61,969 bases of DNA from Pseudobdellovibrionaceae bacterium (GCA_947449255.1 CANFQX010000019.1:1-61969), one strand, 5' to 3'. Shown: positions 18,094-27,207, counted from the first letter of the stretch. Translations and numbers: made by a program. The notes: generated by a model from the letters alone, not told the origin.

Positions 18094-19660
18094 TGGCAAA
18101 GAAGTCGAAGTAAAAGAAGGCTCGTCAATCATTGAAGCAATGCAAGTTTCTGGAGACCGCATTGCTCACTACTGCTGGCACCCAGGTTTGAGTGTTGCAG
18201 GAGTTTGCCGAGTTTGTATGGTTGAAATCGAGGGAAATCCACGAGTTCAAATCGCATGCAATACAGCTGTGACTGAGGGTATGAAAATCAACAACACCTC
18301 TGACAAAGTGAAAGATGCTGTTAAATGGGGACTCGATTTCCATTTGATCAATCATCCTTTAGATTGTCCAATCTGTGATCAGGCTGGTGAATGTGGTTTG
18401 CAAGACCAGTACATGGAATACGGCAAATATGATCCCGAAATGGCTGAACCAAAGCAAAAGAAGCATAAAGTTGTAGATTTAGGTCCAACGATTGTTTTGG
18501 ATTCTGAACGCTGCATTTTATGTTCCCGTTGCGTACGGTTTACCGAGGAAGTTTCTAAAACCAATGAATTGGGAATTTTCAATCGCGGTGATCGATCTGA
18601 AATTGGGACTCACGATGGAATGAAATTGGACAACAATTATTCATTAAACACTGTGGATATTTGCCCAGTCGGTGCTTTGACATCTAAAGATTTCCGATTC
18701 CGTCAAAGAGCGTGGTATTTGAAAGATGCCGAAACGATCTGCAATGGTTGTTCGACGGGCTGTAACGTGAAAGTTTACTTCAACAAAGAAGGATTCTTCC
18801 GCGTTAAACCAACTTTCAATGAGCAAGTGAATGGCCACTGGATGTGCGATGAAGGTCGTAACGTCTATAAATTTGTAAATAAAGAGCATCGGTTGTTAAA
18901 AGCCCAAGTGAAGGGGCAGGGATCAAGCTGGACTGAAATGTCAGCTGGAGCTGCTGCAAAAGCAGCAGCAGAAGTCATTAAGGCTGCTGCTGCGGATTCA
19001 TTGGCATTAGTTTTAACGGCTCAATATTCGGTTGAAGAGTTCGAAGCGATTGTGACTACTTTTGTGAAGGACTTTAAATCTAATAAAATTTACTTCTGGA
19101 TCAACAACAAAGAGGCTTTTGATAATTTTGATGGCTTGCTGGTTCGTGGTGATAAGAATCCCAACACCAAAGGTCTTTTGAAGGTTCTTGAAAAACACGG
19201 TATTACAGCCACTTGGAATGAGCTTTCACGAGGGCTTAAATCTGGTGCAATAAAAACCGTTGTTGTTGCTGCCCCAGAAAATCAGGTTGTCTTTCCAGAT
19301 TTTGCAGATCGAGTTAAAGAGCTTTCTCAAGCACAAAATTTGATTTGGTTGCAATCGGGACAAAATGAAGCTTTAAAAAAATTGGATGGCAACGTCTGGT
19401 TGATACCGATGAAAACTTTTGTCGAAAAAGACGGAACCTTCATCAATCACTCGGGTCTTGAACAGAAATTCAAAAAAGTCACTTTGGTGGTTTCTGAAGC
19501 CCTAACGTTGACGGAAGCGGCCTTATTGTTGGCTGGTAAAAACTTGAATATACATGCAACCAGTGCAAATGAGTTCCTACCCCTGAATCAACGACTGGAT
19601 CAAGTGGCTGTTGAGGCACGTAAAAAGAACGAGTTTGTATTTAAGAGAGGTAACTTATGA
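18074..19660 (+). CDS. nuoG: NADH-quinone oxidoreductase subunit G, short form
   Basis: A 528-residue iron-sulfur subunit, shorter than most NuoG proteins (about 700-900). N-terminal ligands are complete: [2Fe-2S] N1b C34, C45, C48, C62; N5 His94, C98, C101, C107; N4 C147, C150, C153, C197. The extra cluster N7 also seems present (C223, C226, C230, C258), which only some bacteria keep. The molybdopterin-like C-terminal domain, after about residue 270, is reduced to about 260 poorly conserved residues. It is part of the NADH-oxidising module with NuoE and NuoF. It overlaps nuoF by 20 bases and nuoI by 4. Confidence 0.95.
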   Translation: MPKCTINGKEVEVKEGSSIIEAMQVSGDRIAHYCWHPGLSVAGVCRVCMVEIEGNPRVQIACNTAVTEGMKINNTSDKVKDAVKWGLDFHLINHPLDCPICDQAGECGLQDQYMEYGKYDPEMAEPKQKKHKVVDLGPTIVLDSERCILCSRCVRFTEEVSKTNELGIFNRGDRSEIGTHDGMKLDNNYSLNTVDICPVGALTSKDFRFRQRAWYLKDAETICNGCSTGCNVKVYFNKEGFFRVKPTFNEQVNGHWMCDEGRNVYKFVNKEHRLLKAQVKGQGSSWTEMSAGAAAKAAAEVIKAAAADSLALVLTAQYSVEEFEAIVTTFVKDFKSNKIYFWINNKEAFDNFDGLLVRGDKNPNTKGLLKVLEKHGITATWNELSRGLKSGAIKTVVVAAPENQVVFPDFADRVKELSQAQNLIWLQSGQNEALKKLDGNVWLIPMKTFVEKDGTFINHSGLEQKFKKVTLVVSEALTLTEAALLLAGKNLNIHATSANEFLPLNQRLDQVAVEARKKNEFVFKRGNL

Positions 19661-20181
19661 GTGTCATGCAAAACAACTCAGAAAAAGCCAAGTGGTACCT
19701 CCCCGGCATTTTGGGCGGTCTTTGGATTACGGGTAAGCACTTAGTCAAAAATCTATTGAATCGCAATAAGATGATGACCTTGAATTATCCTGAAGAGAAG
19801 TATGAATACTCTCCAAGATTCAAAGGCAATCATGTTTTGACCGTAAAAAAAGATGGTTCGCTTCGTTGTACAGCCTGCATGTTGTGTGCAACAAATTGTC
19901 CAGCAGAGTGCATCACCATTACTGCGGCTGAGCACAATAATCCAGAAGTGGAAAAATTTCCCATCAGCTACGAGATCGACATTTTGCGATGTGTATTTTG
20001 TGGTTTTTGTGAAGAGGCTTGCCCGGTGGATGCAATTCGCTTAGGTCCTGAGTGGCAGACTCCAGCCTTGAATGGATCAAACTTTATTTATGACATCAAC
20101 CATTTGGCTTTCCGACCTAACTTAAAGGGTGGAATTCAAACTCATGTTGATGATGAAGAACGGCATAAGCAAGGAATCTAG
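19657..20181 (+). CDS. nuoI: NADH-quinone oxidoreductase subunit I
   Basis: A 174-residue ferredoxin-like subunit with two [4Fe-4S] clusters, N6a and N6b. The ligand sets are C71, C74, C77, C81 and C112, C115, C118, C122, each ending in the usual CP. It bridges NuoG and NuoB in the electron chain. The start overlaps nuoG (ATGA). It is the last gene: no nuoH precedes it and no nuoJ-N follow, and a terminator closes the operon. The membrane arm must be encoded elsewhere or the module works with another partner. Confidence 0.96.
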   Translation: MSVMQNNSEKAKWYLPGILGGLWITGKHLVKNLLNRNKMMTLNYPEEKYEYSPRFKGNHVLTVKKDGSLRCTACMLCATNCPAECITITAAEHNNPEVEKFPISYEIDILRCVFCGFCEEACPVDAIRLGPEWQTPALNGSNFIYDINHLAFRPNLKGGIQTHVDDEERHKQGI

Positions 20182-20207
20182 TTCAAGACTGAAATCTGAA
20201 ATCTATA

Positions 20208-20250
20208 AAAAATCCTGTGCCTATTTAAAAAGGCTCAGGATTTTTTTTTA
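20208..20250 (+). terminator. Terminator of the nuo operon
   Basis: A near-perfect stem (AATCCTG-GCC against GGC-CAGGATT, one mismatch) with an A/T loop, followed by nine T. A run of A on the other side could let it act for the convergent small gene too. Confidence 0.85.
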
Positions 20251-20255
20251 TCTTT

Positions 20256-20702
20256 TTATTGGCACAGTCCTTTGATCACTTGGCGAGCCAGTTGCAATTC
20301 AAAACTTGCATCCTGTGCGCCCATCCGCTGATAGGGAGTGCTGCCGGCTTCGTTCATTTGATTGAAGGCTGAGGCGCAAGATTTTGGATTTAATTCTTTG
20401 ATATTGATCAGTTCGATATAGGTGTCATATTCCGTAAGACTGCTATACTCCTCAAGTTGGGGATCGTTGAGATCAGCACTCTCTAGATTTGGAATTTCAA
20501 TCGTATTGAGGCGATGAAACAAGAAATCTTTGTAGCTATGTAAGCTCCAAAGCCTTGCCCGGGGTGAAGTTTGAACTTTAAAATTCTGAATCAGTTTGCT
20601 CGTGGCAGTCAAAGTGACTTCATCTTTAAATGCAAAAAGGGGATTGCAGTAAAAAAGCTGACTAATAAAGAGTCCTGTCAGAAGCCATTTTAATTTAGGC
20701 AT
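20256..20702 (-). CDS. Small exported protein of unknown function
   Basis: A 148-residue protein with a clear signal peptide (hydrophobic residues 5-22, probable cleavage after LFA). The mature part has two cysteines, at about 111 and the penultimate position, that could form a disulfide. I do not recognise a family. The start has GGAGG six bases upstream and overlaps the upstream transglycosylase-like gene by 13 bases, so the two are co-transcribed and probably act together in the periplasm or envelope. Confidence 0.65.
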   Translation of the reverse strand: MPKLKWLLTGLFISQLFYCNPLFAFKDEVTLTATSKLIQNFKVQTSPRARLWSLHSYKDFLFHRLNTIEIPNLESADLNDPQLEEYSSLTEYDTYIELINIKELNPKSCASAFNQMNEAGSTPYQRMGAQDASFELQLARQVIKGLCQ

Positions 20703-21991
20703 GTTCCGCCTCCAGCGTTGGATTCTATGTCATTGAGAGTGTCTTCAATTTTTGGGAAATACCTTGAGGTCTCTTTTCTTCGGGCTGCGCTGTTGTTGAA
20801 TTGAGCAGGAAATTTCTCGACGAAGTTTTGCATTTGAGAAATAAATTCCTCGGCATTAGTCACTAGCTTGTTGCGATAGACAGAATTTAAAAGACTCCTC
20901 GTGGGTTTTAATATTCCCCCGCGGCCCGTGTTGTGGGACCACACCATGAGAGCTCTTTTGATGCGAGCCAAATCAAAATCGGAAAGGCTAAATTTTGACA
21001 AATAGTTTTTGTTTTTAAAGATTTGTTCCTCTAATTCCAATTTTGCTCCACGCAGGTAGGCAAAGGTGTAGAGCATGTTTTTTACGGGATTGCCATTGGC
21101 TAAGGAGATTCTCTCACAAGAGGCTGCGGCATCACTGCGTATGGGATTTGGAGAATCCAACAACTCTTTTGAGAGTCGATGACAGGTGGGCATATCCGAG
21201 GAAAGTAGTGTTGCTCTGACGGCAGGAATATGATTTGCATTGACGTCACTGATAGCGGAAGAAGTGAATTGTCCAATTCCTCCAGCGCCACTGCCACTCA
21301 CGGCGTTGATTTGAAAGCCAGATTCAATGTTGATCAGTCCATAAATAGCCCTGACATCAAGTTTTTGCATTTTTTCACTTTCGTCTGGAGCAATATAATT
21401 TTTCATACACATTGAAACAGCATCAAAGCTGTTTGTTATCAGTTTGAAATAGTTTTCGCTTAGGCAGGGGGAACTGATTGATTTTCCATAAGAATTTCCT
21501 ACGCAGTTGCGAGCACTTGTGCTGCCCATTTCTAGGCTGGTTTTTAGGCATTGGGCTTTTATTATAGATTGAGACCTCAGGGGACCTTGCATCAATGAAC
21601 TGAGGAATGAACTTCCACTGGCCAATTTCTGGAGTTGATCTTCGAGATAATTATTTTTCTTCTCACATTGTCCATATCTCATGGCAGAAATTGCTTTCGT
21701 ACAATCTTCGCAATTTTTTTCACTTGAAACATCGGAGGCGCCAATCATTTCTTGAACGCGTTTAGCTCTGTCAATCTGATTGATTGTGCTCACGATGATA
21801 GGCGGGGGAGTTTCGGCTGAAGGGATAGCCTGAGCCCCGGCAGCATGTGTCGCAAAGGCCTTATAAATATATTCATTAGAGTCCTGCTCTGCATGGACAT
21901 TCAAAGCGAGCATGAGTGTGGCCATAAAAAGGGGCAGCACTCGCCTTATTTGATTTTTTGAAAGTGGATCAATTCTCAAAATGGCCTCCAT
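20690..21991 (-). CDS. Exported lytic transglycosylase-like protein
   Basis: A 433-residue exported protein. The signal segment is at about residues 18-34 (cleavage near VHA). A cysteine-rich region follows (C94, C97, C109, C148, C163, C176, C195). At 217-243 the soluble lytic transglycosylase signature appears: INIESGFQ with catalytic Glu223, then GAGGIGQF. Such enzymes cut glycan strands to anhydro ends. The first ATG has no upstream ribosome-binding site, but a TTG four codons in (21979) sits five bases after GGAGG and may be the true start. It forms an operon with the small exported protein downstream. Confidence 0.75.
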   Translation of the reverse strand: MEAILRIDPLSKNQIRRVLPLFMATLMLALNVHAEQDSNEYIYKAFATHAAGAQAIPSAETPPPIIVSTINQIDRAKRVQEMIGASDVSSEKNCEDCTKAISAMRYGQCEKKNNYLEDQLQKLASGSSFLSSLMQGPLRSQSIIKAQCLKTSLEMGSTSARNCVGNSYGKSISSPCLSENYFKLITNSFDAVSMCMKNYIAPDESEKMQKLDVRAIYGLINIESGFQINAVSGSGAGGIGQFTSSAISDVNANHIPAVRATLLSSDMPTCHRLSKELLDSPNPIRSDAAASCERISLANGNPVKNMLYTFAYLRGAKLELEEQIFKNKNYLSKFSLSDFDLARIKRALMVWSHNTGRGGILKPTRSLLNSVYRNKLVTNAEEFISQMQNFVEKFPAQFNNSAARRKETSRYFPKIEDTLNDIESNAGGGTCLN

Positions 21992-22131
21992 ATAAAAAGA
22001 AAGAGCAAGATCCTCGCCAGTCCCAAGGACCTGGCAAGCCCCTAAATTGCAGATGACTTCTCAATTTGAGACATCCAAACCCTCCAGAGCAAAAAACCGC
22101 CCCTCCCTGCCAATTCCTTGAACACTTTTTG

Positions 22132-22151
22132 AAGGTACGCCGTACCTTTTT
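22132..22151 (+). other. Near-perfect palindrome followed by T-tract
   Basis: AAGGTACG and its complement around a single C, followed by TTT. It could be an operator, or a small hairpin with a 3-base loop acting as a terminator. Confidence 0.4.
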
Positions 22152-22198
22152 GCCACACAGTGCATTAAGATGAGAGCTTGTTTATGTCGGTTTGTGAG

Positions 22199-22225
22199 AA
22201 AAAGTGGATTTGTTATCCACTTTTT
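22199..22225. terminator. Perfect 11-bp hairpin, terminator-like
   Basis: AAAAAGTGGAT, a five-base loop, and the exact complement ending in TTTTT. It works as an intrinsic terminator on either strand. No gene ends next to it, so it may insulate the divergent units or end an unannotated RNA. Confidence 0.6.
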
Positions 22226-22382
22226 CATATGAAAAAAAGAACTAAAACGAGCCACTCCGCATCTAGTTATTTGTACAGTTCAGACCATGGATTTGACTGA
22301 ATAAATTAAGGCTCGTCCAGTAAAGGATTCCCCCTGAAAATCCGAATAAATGAAGGGTTTATTCAACTGGAGAGCTAAAAGT

Positions 22383-23966
22383 ATGAAGTTTCTTGGTCTA
22401 TTTTCAGGCGCAGTGGTTTTGATTATATTTATCTATCAATTTGATCTTGGATCTAAATTATTTGAATCCAATTCGGATCATCAGGCTCAAAGCCAAACAC
22501 AGTTCGCTGCCATCAACAGAAAACCTGCCAGCACAGAAGAATTATTTTCAGGTGTCGAAAGAGTTTTGTCTGATATTAAAAATGATTCAGTCTTGAACGC
22601 ACAGAATTGTCCTGTGTATATCCGAAGCATCACACATTATCTCTATGATTTAAAGGCAGACTATTTCATTCCAAAGAATCCTAAGGAGCTGGAACTGCTG
22701 AAGACCAAGGGACTTGATTTGATGAAAAATATTTTTCAAATTCGCGTGGCCTTGCGTGAGCGTTTTCAGGAATTCGATGAAAAAGGTGTGTTGACACCTG
22801 AATGCACACTCAAAGTTAGAGAGGGGCTGCAGTACTCAAGAATTTCTGAAGAGTACCTTTTGGATTGGTTGGTGAACAACAAAGTAGTCAACCAAACCAA
22901 GCCGAATATTCTAGAGCAGGATCCAGTCTTTACTTTGCAAAATCCCAGATTTGAAAACTTTGGTCTTGAGACAGGTGACCTGATGGTGATTCGTGGAAAA
23001 AGTTCTGTCTCAGCAATGATTGCAAGAATAGGCGATGAAGAAGGCAATTTTTCTCATCTTGCGATTGTCTCAGAAAATGATAAGGGGCAAAAGTTTGTAG
23101 TTGAGGCTTTGATTCAAAGTGGAGTTATTATCACTCCACTTGATAAATGGCGACAAGCCCAAGATGCCCGTGTTGTTTTGTATCGCCAGCGGGATCATGA
23201 TTTAGCCATGAAAGCAGGTCGATTGATGTACGACTTCGCTAGAGCTAAGTTAAACAAAGGTGGTGAAATTCGTTATGACTTTGAAATGAATGAGCTAGAA
23301 CACAGTTCCTTCTTTTGTGCTGAGGTTGCTACCTATGCCTATGAGAAAGCTTCAGAGGGCAAGTTTTTAGTTCCTAAATTCAAAAGTTCACTTTCAAAAT
23401 TTGTGAACACTCACTTTCCAGCCTCTATGGGAATAAACACTAAAACGCTTTTTGCGCCGTATGATATTGAAGTGGATCCGCGCTTTGATTTTGTTGCCGA
23501 ATATAAATTTTATCCGCTGCTGCGACAAGTGCGTTTGCAAGATGCAGTTTTTCAAAGCATTTATTCCTGGTTGATTGAAAAAAAATATGACTTTTATATT
23601 AATTTTCCGACCTCAGCCAAGTCCTATTTTGGAAAGTTTCTTCGCCAGTTTGGATTCTTTGAAGATATAATGCCTAAATATATGCCTATCCAGACAATGA
23701 ACACCGTGGCGCAATTTCAATCTGTTGCCGCAGCCTTAGAAAAAAATCTTTATGCTAAGGAAGATGAATATTATAAAAAGAATGGCTATTTACCAACCTT
23801 TAGTGATTTTATCGCCATCAATGAGGACTTTAGAAAGCAAGACTGCCTTGAACACAAAGGGGAGTCCAATTTAAATCCTGCCGATCTGGTAGTTAATTTT
23901 AACGGCCTTGGTCGAAAATCAAAGTTTCATTGGTTTTTTCATGCGAAAGATTCAGGCTGCAACTAA
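22383..23966 (+). CDS. YiiX/YebB-like permuted NlpC/P60 cysteine hydrolase
   Basis: A 527-residue membrane-anchored or exported protein. I chose the ATG at 22383, which follows GGAGAG, over the in-frame ATG at 22350 with none. The N-terminus has one transmembrane or signal segment (about residues 3-20). Residues about 190-330 form a permuted papain-like fold: catalytic His225 (FSHLAIV) precedes Cys312 (SFFCAEV), with an acidic residue at 241 (VVEAL). YiiX-type enzymes are lipid- or peptide-amide hydrolases. About 190 residues before and 200 after the core are unassigned. A 29-base gap leads to the next gene, so it may be in an operon with the recO pair. Confidence 0.75.
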   Translation: MKFLGLFSGAVVLIIFIYQFDLGSKLFESNSDHQAQSQTQFAAINRKPASTEELFSGVERVLSDIKNDSVLNAQNCPVYIRSITHYLYDLKADYFIPKNPKELELLKTKGLDLMKNIFQIRVALRERFQEFDEKGVLTPECTLKVREGLQYSRISEEYLLDWLVNNKVVNQTKPNILEQDPVFTLQNPRFENFGLETGDLMVIRGKSSVSAMIARIGDEEGNFSHLAIVSENDKGQKFVVEALIQSGVIITPLDKWRQAQDARVVLYRQRDHDLAMKAGRLMYDFARAKLNKGGEIRYDFEMNELEHSSFFCAEVATYAYEKASEGKFLVPKFKSSLSKFVNTHFPASMGINTKTLFAPYDIEVDPRFDFVAEYKFYPLLRQVRLQDAVFQSIYSWLIEKKYDFYINFPTSAKSYFGKFLRQFGFFEDIMPKYMPIQTMNTVAQFQSVAAALEKNLYAKEDEYYKKNGYLPTFSDFIAINEDFRKQDCLEHKGESNLNPADLVVNFNGLGRKSKFHWFFHAKDSGCN

Positions 23967-23995
23967 CTGCTAAGAGATGAGGAGAGTTCTAGACT

Positions 23996-25036
23996 ATGCT
24001 GATTGATGTTTTGCAAACGGATTTATGGGAAGAACTCAACACAGAAGTAGCAGCTTATTTGGCTTCTGTGGGTCCCTTTGATATCAATGAAGCGCTGGAG
24101 TCCTCTGCCACAAAAATAAAGGTTCGTTCGTATAAGGGCTTAGCTCATGCTGCTTATGAAATTACCAAGGGAACTGCACAGTTCATGGCCCACAAAAAAA
24201 CAATAGGTTTTGTGAGTGGTCAAACGGATGTCATTCAGAAAACACTAGGACCTTTTTATCAAGAGGGATTCGATATTCAAGCGCGCTCCCATCTGGATTT
24301 AAGCAACGTCAAAGAGTGGGTCGACGCACTTCCGCGGGAAACCTGCTTTGTTATTTTTTCTGAAGACAACCCGGTTACGGGGGAGATTTTTTCCTTCGTT
24401 GATGAGTTGGATGAATGCTTAAATCAAAAAAGAATAAATTCATTTCGAATTTCACATGCCAATCATTTTTTTGAAAAAATAAAAATACGTCCCTACACAG
24501 TCAGGATTTGTTCATTCAATGCGGATGTGGCCGTGGCCTATCTAGGGGAAAGATTCAGGTCGCCGGCACTCGTAGCCCTAGGAATGAATTGGGATAAGGC
24601 ATTTTTTTTAAATGAAATTAAAAAAGAACATTCCCAAAGGAAATTGAATAAAAAATTGGTCTTGGATTTTGAGAGTCAGATTTTAGCATCAGGAGCAGGT
24701 CATGTTTTTTTTACAGCTGACAGTGCTCGGGTCTATGATCGTGCGGTCTGTGTATTTCCTGATGTCAGCGCTGAAGCCCTTGGCGAAGTTGTGCTCAAAA
24801 AATTCAACCTCTCTCCTTTTTTGGGATGGCAAAAATTGGGAACCACCAACATGTGCCGTTGGGGTGGATCCGACACTAAAAAAATGTTTCGCGAATGGTG
24901 GTTGCCCGAGCCATCGCCGGAAGTGCTACGAGGGTTGCTGGTGTTTAGCCTTGATTTATTGCAGACAAAAGACTTTGCTCAGCTTTTATTAGATTCCTAT
25001 CATGAAATAAAGCTTCAGCAAAGTTGGACTGTGTGA
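23996..25036 (+). CDS. Conserved-looking protein of unknown function upstream of recO
   Basis: A 346-residue soluble protein without signal peptide or membrane segment. I do not recognise it with confidence. The alternating hydrophobic pattern and a segment SEDNPVTGEIF (about 121-131) recall fold-type I aminotransferase or desulfurase proteins, but no convincing PLP lysine is visible, so this is only a suggestion. The ribosome-binding region GAGGAGAG is strong. It overlaps recO by 13 bases and is therefore translated together with it. Confidence 0.6.
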   Translation: MLIDVLQTDLWEELNTEVAAYLASVGPFDINEALESSATKIKVRSYKGLAHAAYEITKGTAQFMAHKKTIGFVSGQTDVIQKTLGPFYQEGFDIQARSHLDLSNVKEWVDALPRETCFVIFSEDNPVTGEIFSFVDELDECLNQKRINSFRISHANHFFEKIKIRPYTVRICSFNADVAVAYLGERFRSPALVALGMNWDKAFFLNEIKKEHSQRKLNKKLVLDFESQILASGAGHVFFTADSARVYDRAVCVFPDVSAEALGEVVLKKFNLSPFLGWQKLGTTNMCRWGGSDTKKMFREWWLPEPSPEVLRGLLVFSLDLLQTKDFAQLLLDSYHEIKLQQSWTV

Positions 25037-25668
25037 CAAAAGATAAAGATCCTAAATCCAGACAAGGACAGGGTCAGTTCATTCTTTTAAGAAAAATTAA
25101 ATACAGAGAATCTGATTTAATCGTGCATGCAATTTCAACTCAAGGTGAAAAATTGTCTTTCCTTGCCAGAGGCGCTTTGCGCAGCAAGAAGCGTTTTGGT
25201 GGTGGAGTTCTTGAACCCACTCACTTTGTCAACTTAACCTATAAATTGGCACCTTCATCAGGACAATTGAATGTTCTTGAAGAGGCTGTGATCATCAATG
25301 ATTTTTCAGGCATCAGAAAAGACTATGATCGCTTGGAGCTTGCCTTGCATTTTATTGATTGTGTCAGCAAAGTCAGCCAAGAGGGCGATCAGGACTCAGA
25401 GTTTTTATTTAATCTCTTGGGCAATTCACTAAAGGCCGCTGAAAGTTCCAAAGAAATTCAAATATTAAAAATGCATTTCTATTTAAAGTTCTTGTTGCAA
25501 CAAGGAGTTGTCACACCAGAGCCTTGGATGGGAATCTTTTTAAAGACACATCTTCGAGATTCAAATCAATTGGTCGAGCTTGCAAATGTCAGACATATTG
25601 TAGATGAACATCTTTCGAACATCGATGTAATGATCAGACAGTACCTGCAAAATGCCGTGGTTTTTTAG
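25024..25668 (+). CDS. recO: DNA repair protein RecO
   Basis: A protein of up to 214 residues, of the RecO family, which with RecR loads RecA on SSB-coated single-stranded DNA. The N-terminal OB fold is recognisable (LLRKIKYRESDLIVHAIS, then KLSFLARGALRSKKRFGG). The C-terminal helical domain is short, and the zinc-binding cysteines found in many RecO proteins are absent. The start is a TTG at 25024 or a GTG at 25033, both inside the end of the previous gene and without a strong ribosome-binding site, so translational coupling is likely. Confidence 0.82.
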   Translation: MDCVTKDKDPKSRQGQGQFILLRKIKYRESDLIVHAISTQGEKLSFLARGALRSKKRFGGGVLEPTHFVNLTYKLAPSSGQLNVLEEAVIINDFSGIRKDYDRLELALHFIDCVSKVSQEGDQDSEFLFNLLGNSLKAAESSKEIQILKMHFYLKFLLQQGVVTPEPWMGIFLKTHLRDSNQLVELANVRHIVDEHLSNIDVMIRQYLQNAVVF

Positions 25669-26102
25669 AAACCAAATTACTTTTTTATAATGTTAAAAAA
25701 ACAAAGCTAGACCTATGTCGTGTAAAAAAAAACGCTATTTAGTTTTTGCGTCATGTGAGGGGCGCAGCGCGCAAACCTTGTTTTAATTTTATATTTTATT
25801 TCTTTAAAAAGGTTACATCATTTTTTTTAGATATTTTTTTAGAAATAATTTTACGGAGATCCATGGTAGTTATGTCTTTTGAAGTCGCGGATTGTTTTAG
25901 GATTGTTGAAAAGATTTTGAGCTCTTTTGTTTATTAAAAAAATAAAAAAATTAAAACCGCGAATTAAAATTAGTCCTTTTCTTGAACTTATGAGTAATGC
26001 TTTTTTTTGTTGTTGAACTTACTCAGGCATCTCATTAGCATTTTTTTGTGGGCAGAAAAAAATGATCTGCCCAAAAATAAACGCAATCGAAAGGACGCAA
26101 CA
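25669..26102. other. AT-rich 434-base leader before the beta-barrel gene
   Basis: No gene is supported; homopolymer A and T tracts dominate. The last part carries a 5' untranslated hairpin (26049-26073) before the ribosome-binding site AAAGGA. A strong promoter for the porin-like gene is expected here but cannot be placed with certainty. Confidence 0.45.
26049..26073 (+). promoter_or_regulatory. 5' leader hairpin of the beta-barrel gene
   Basis: TGGGCAG pairs with CTGCCCA across an 11-base A-rich loop, 29 bases before the start codon. A stable 5' stem-loop could protect the mRNA, as in the ompA leader; this is inference. Confidence 0.45.
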
Positions 26103-27188
26103 ATGAATAAGTTCATGATTATTGCAGCATTGGCTCTGGCCGGATCTTCAGCGTTGGCATCTAAAGCCCGCATAGGTGCTTTAAACAATTCACGTCAATT
26201 GGTCGACGTGCAATACACGTTCGAAAGACCTTACCTTTTAAGTTCAGTGGGTGAGTTAGCGGTTATTGAGTGGGGACAGGCGCAACCTACTAGTACAACG
26301 GTTGCTTCTCACGCAGAGGGCGGATTCATCAAGAAAAATGGCGATTCTTATTTCGGTTTGTACTTTGGCCGTAAATCTGATGATTTTACTGGTGGGATTC
26401 GGTTGATAAATGCGACACCTTTAAATCTTCTCGAAGAACAAAATCCAATCAACCTTCTTTTTGCTAGCAAAACAGGTGATTATTCTTGGGGCGTAAATTT
26501 AAAATATAGCAATGGATCCGATGATACTAATAGCAGAAAAGTATCTACGGCAGGAATTGCCTTGGGTGCGACTAGCGGAAAATGGCAGGGTGAATTAGTT
26601 CTAGGACTAAATGGAAAGTCTGAGAGAACTGGTGTTACTGCTGAAAGTAAGTCAAATATCAAGGCAGGTGTTGGATATTTGATATCAGATATGATGCAAG
26701 CTTATGCGGATTATAAACTAGCAAAAACTGATATAACCGCAACAACTGGAAACAGTTCTCCAGAAACTACTTCCATGCATGTTGGTTTCATCAACACTAT
26801 CGTAAAAAATGACGATGCTAACTTCTTTTATGGGGTAGCTTATTCTTCTACAAAAACTGATGGAGTAACAACGCCTGGCACTGCGACGACTGAACTTACA
26901 GGACTTCCAATATGGATGGGCATCGAAGCCAACGCAACTTCATGGATGGTATTCCGTGCGTCTCTTCAACAAAATGTGATCATCAGCGATTCTAAAATTG
27001 CATCTGGAGTTAAATCTTCCACAGATTCAATCGTTTTCGCAGCTGGCGCAGGTTTTAAACTTGGCAAAGGTTTGCTTGATGTTTCTTTTGGAACTAATAC
27101 AGTTGCTGGAACTGGAGCCGCAAACGGCAATCTTGATTTCGCATCACCAGGCTTCCTAGCTCAAACTGCTTACACATACACTTTCTAA
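26103..27188 (+). CDS. Outer-membrane beta-barrel (porin-like) protein
   Basis: A 361-residue exported protein. The ATG at 26103 follows AAAGGACG and starts a textbook signal peptide (MNKFMIIAALALAGSSALA); a longer in-frame extension upstream is discarded. The mature protein shows alternating amphipathic strands rich in Gly, Ser, Thr and aromatic residues, and ends in ...TYTF with the C-terminal phenylalanine recognised by the BAM machinery. Together this indicates an outer-membrane barrel, probably a channel or porin. The long leader and strong terminator suit a highly expressed gene. The exact family is not identified. Confidence 0.8.
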   Translation: MNKFMIIAALALAGSSALASKARIGALNNSRQLVDVQYTFERPYLLSSVGELAVIEWGQAQPTSTTVASHAEGGFIKKNGDSYFGLYFGRKSDDFTGGIRLINATPLNLLEEQNPINLLFASKTGDYSWGVNLKYSNGSDDTNSRKVSTAGIALGATSGKWQGELVLGLNGKSERTGVTAESKSNIKAGVGYLISDMMQAYADYKLAKTDITATTGNSSPETTSMHVGFINTIVKNDDANFFYGVAYSSTKTDGVTTPGTATTELTGLPIWMGIEANATSWMVFRASLQQNVIISDSKIASGVKSSTDSIVFAAGAGFKLGKGLLDVSFGTNTVAGTGAANGNLDFASPGFLAQTAYTYTF

Positions 27189-27207
27189 TATAAAGTTAGT
27201 ATAAAAC

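Larger units (their letters stand above)
21992..22382. other. Divergent intergenic region with two hairpins
   Basis: No gene is supported. It holds an inverted repeat AAGGTACG-C-CGTACCTT followed by T (22132-22151) and a perfect 11-bp hairpin flanked by A and T (22199-22225). Promoters for both divergent neighbours must lie here, but I could not define them. Confidence 0.5.

Noticed and set aside
22061-22255. 64-residue minus-strand frame in the gap before the YiiX-like gene
   Set aside because: It runs across two hairpins, has no ribosome-binding site and no recognisable motif.
25746-25937. 63-residue frame before the porin-like gene
   Set aside because: Phe/Leu-rich translation of an AT-rich leader; no ribosome-binding site and no similarity seen.
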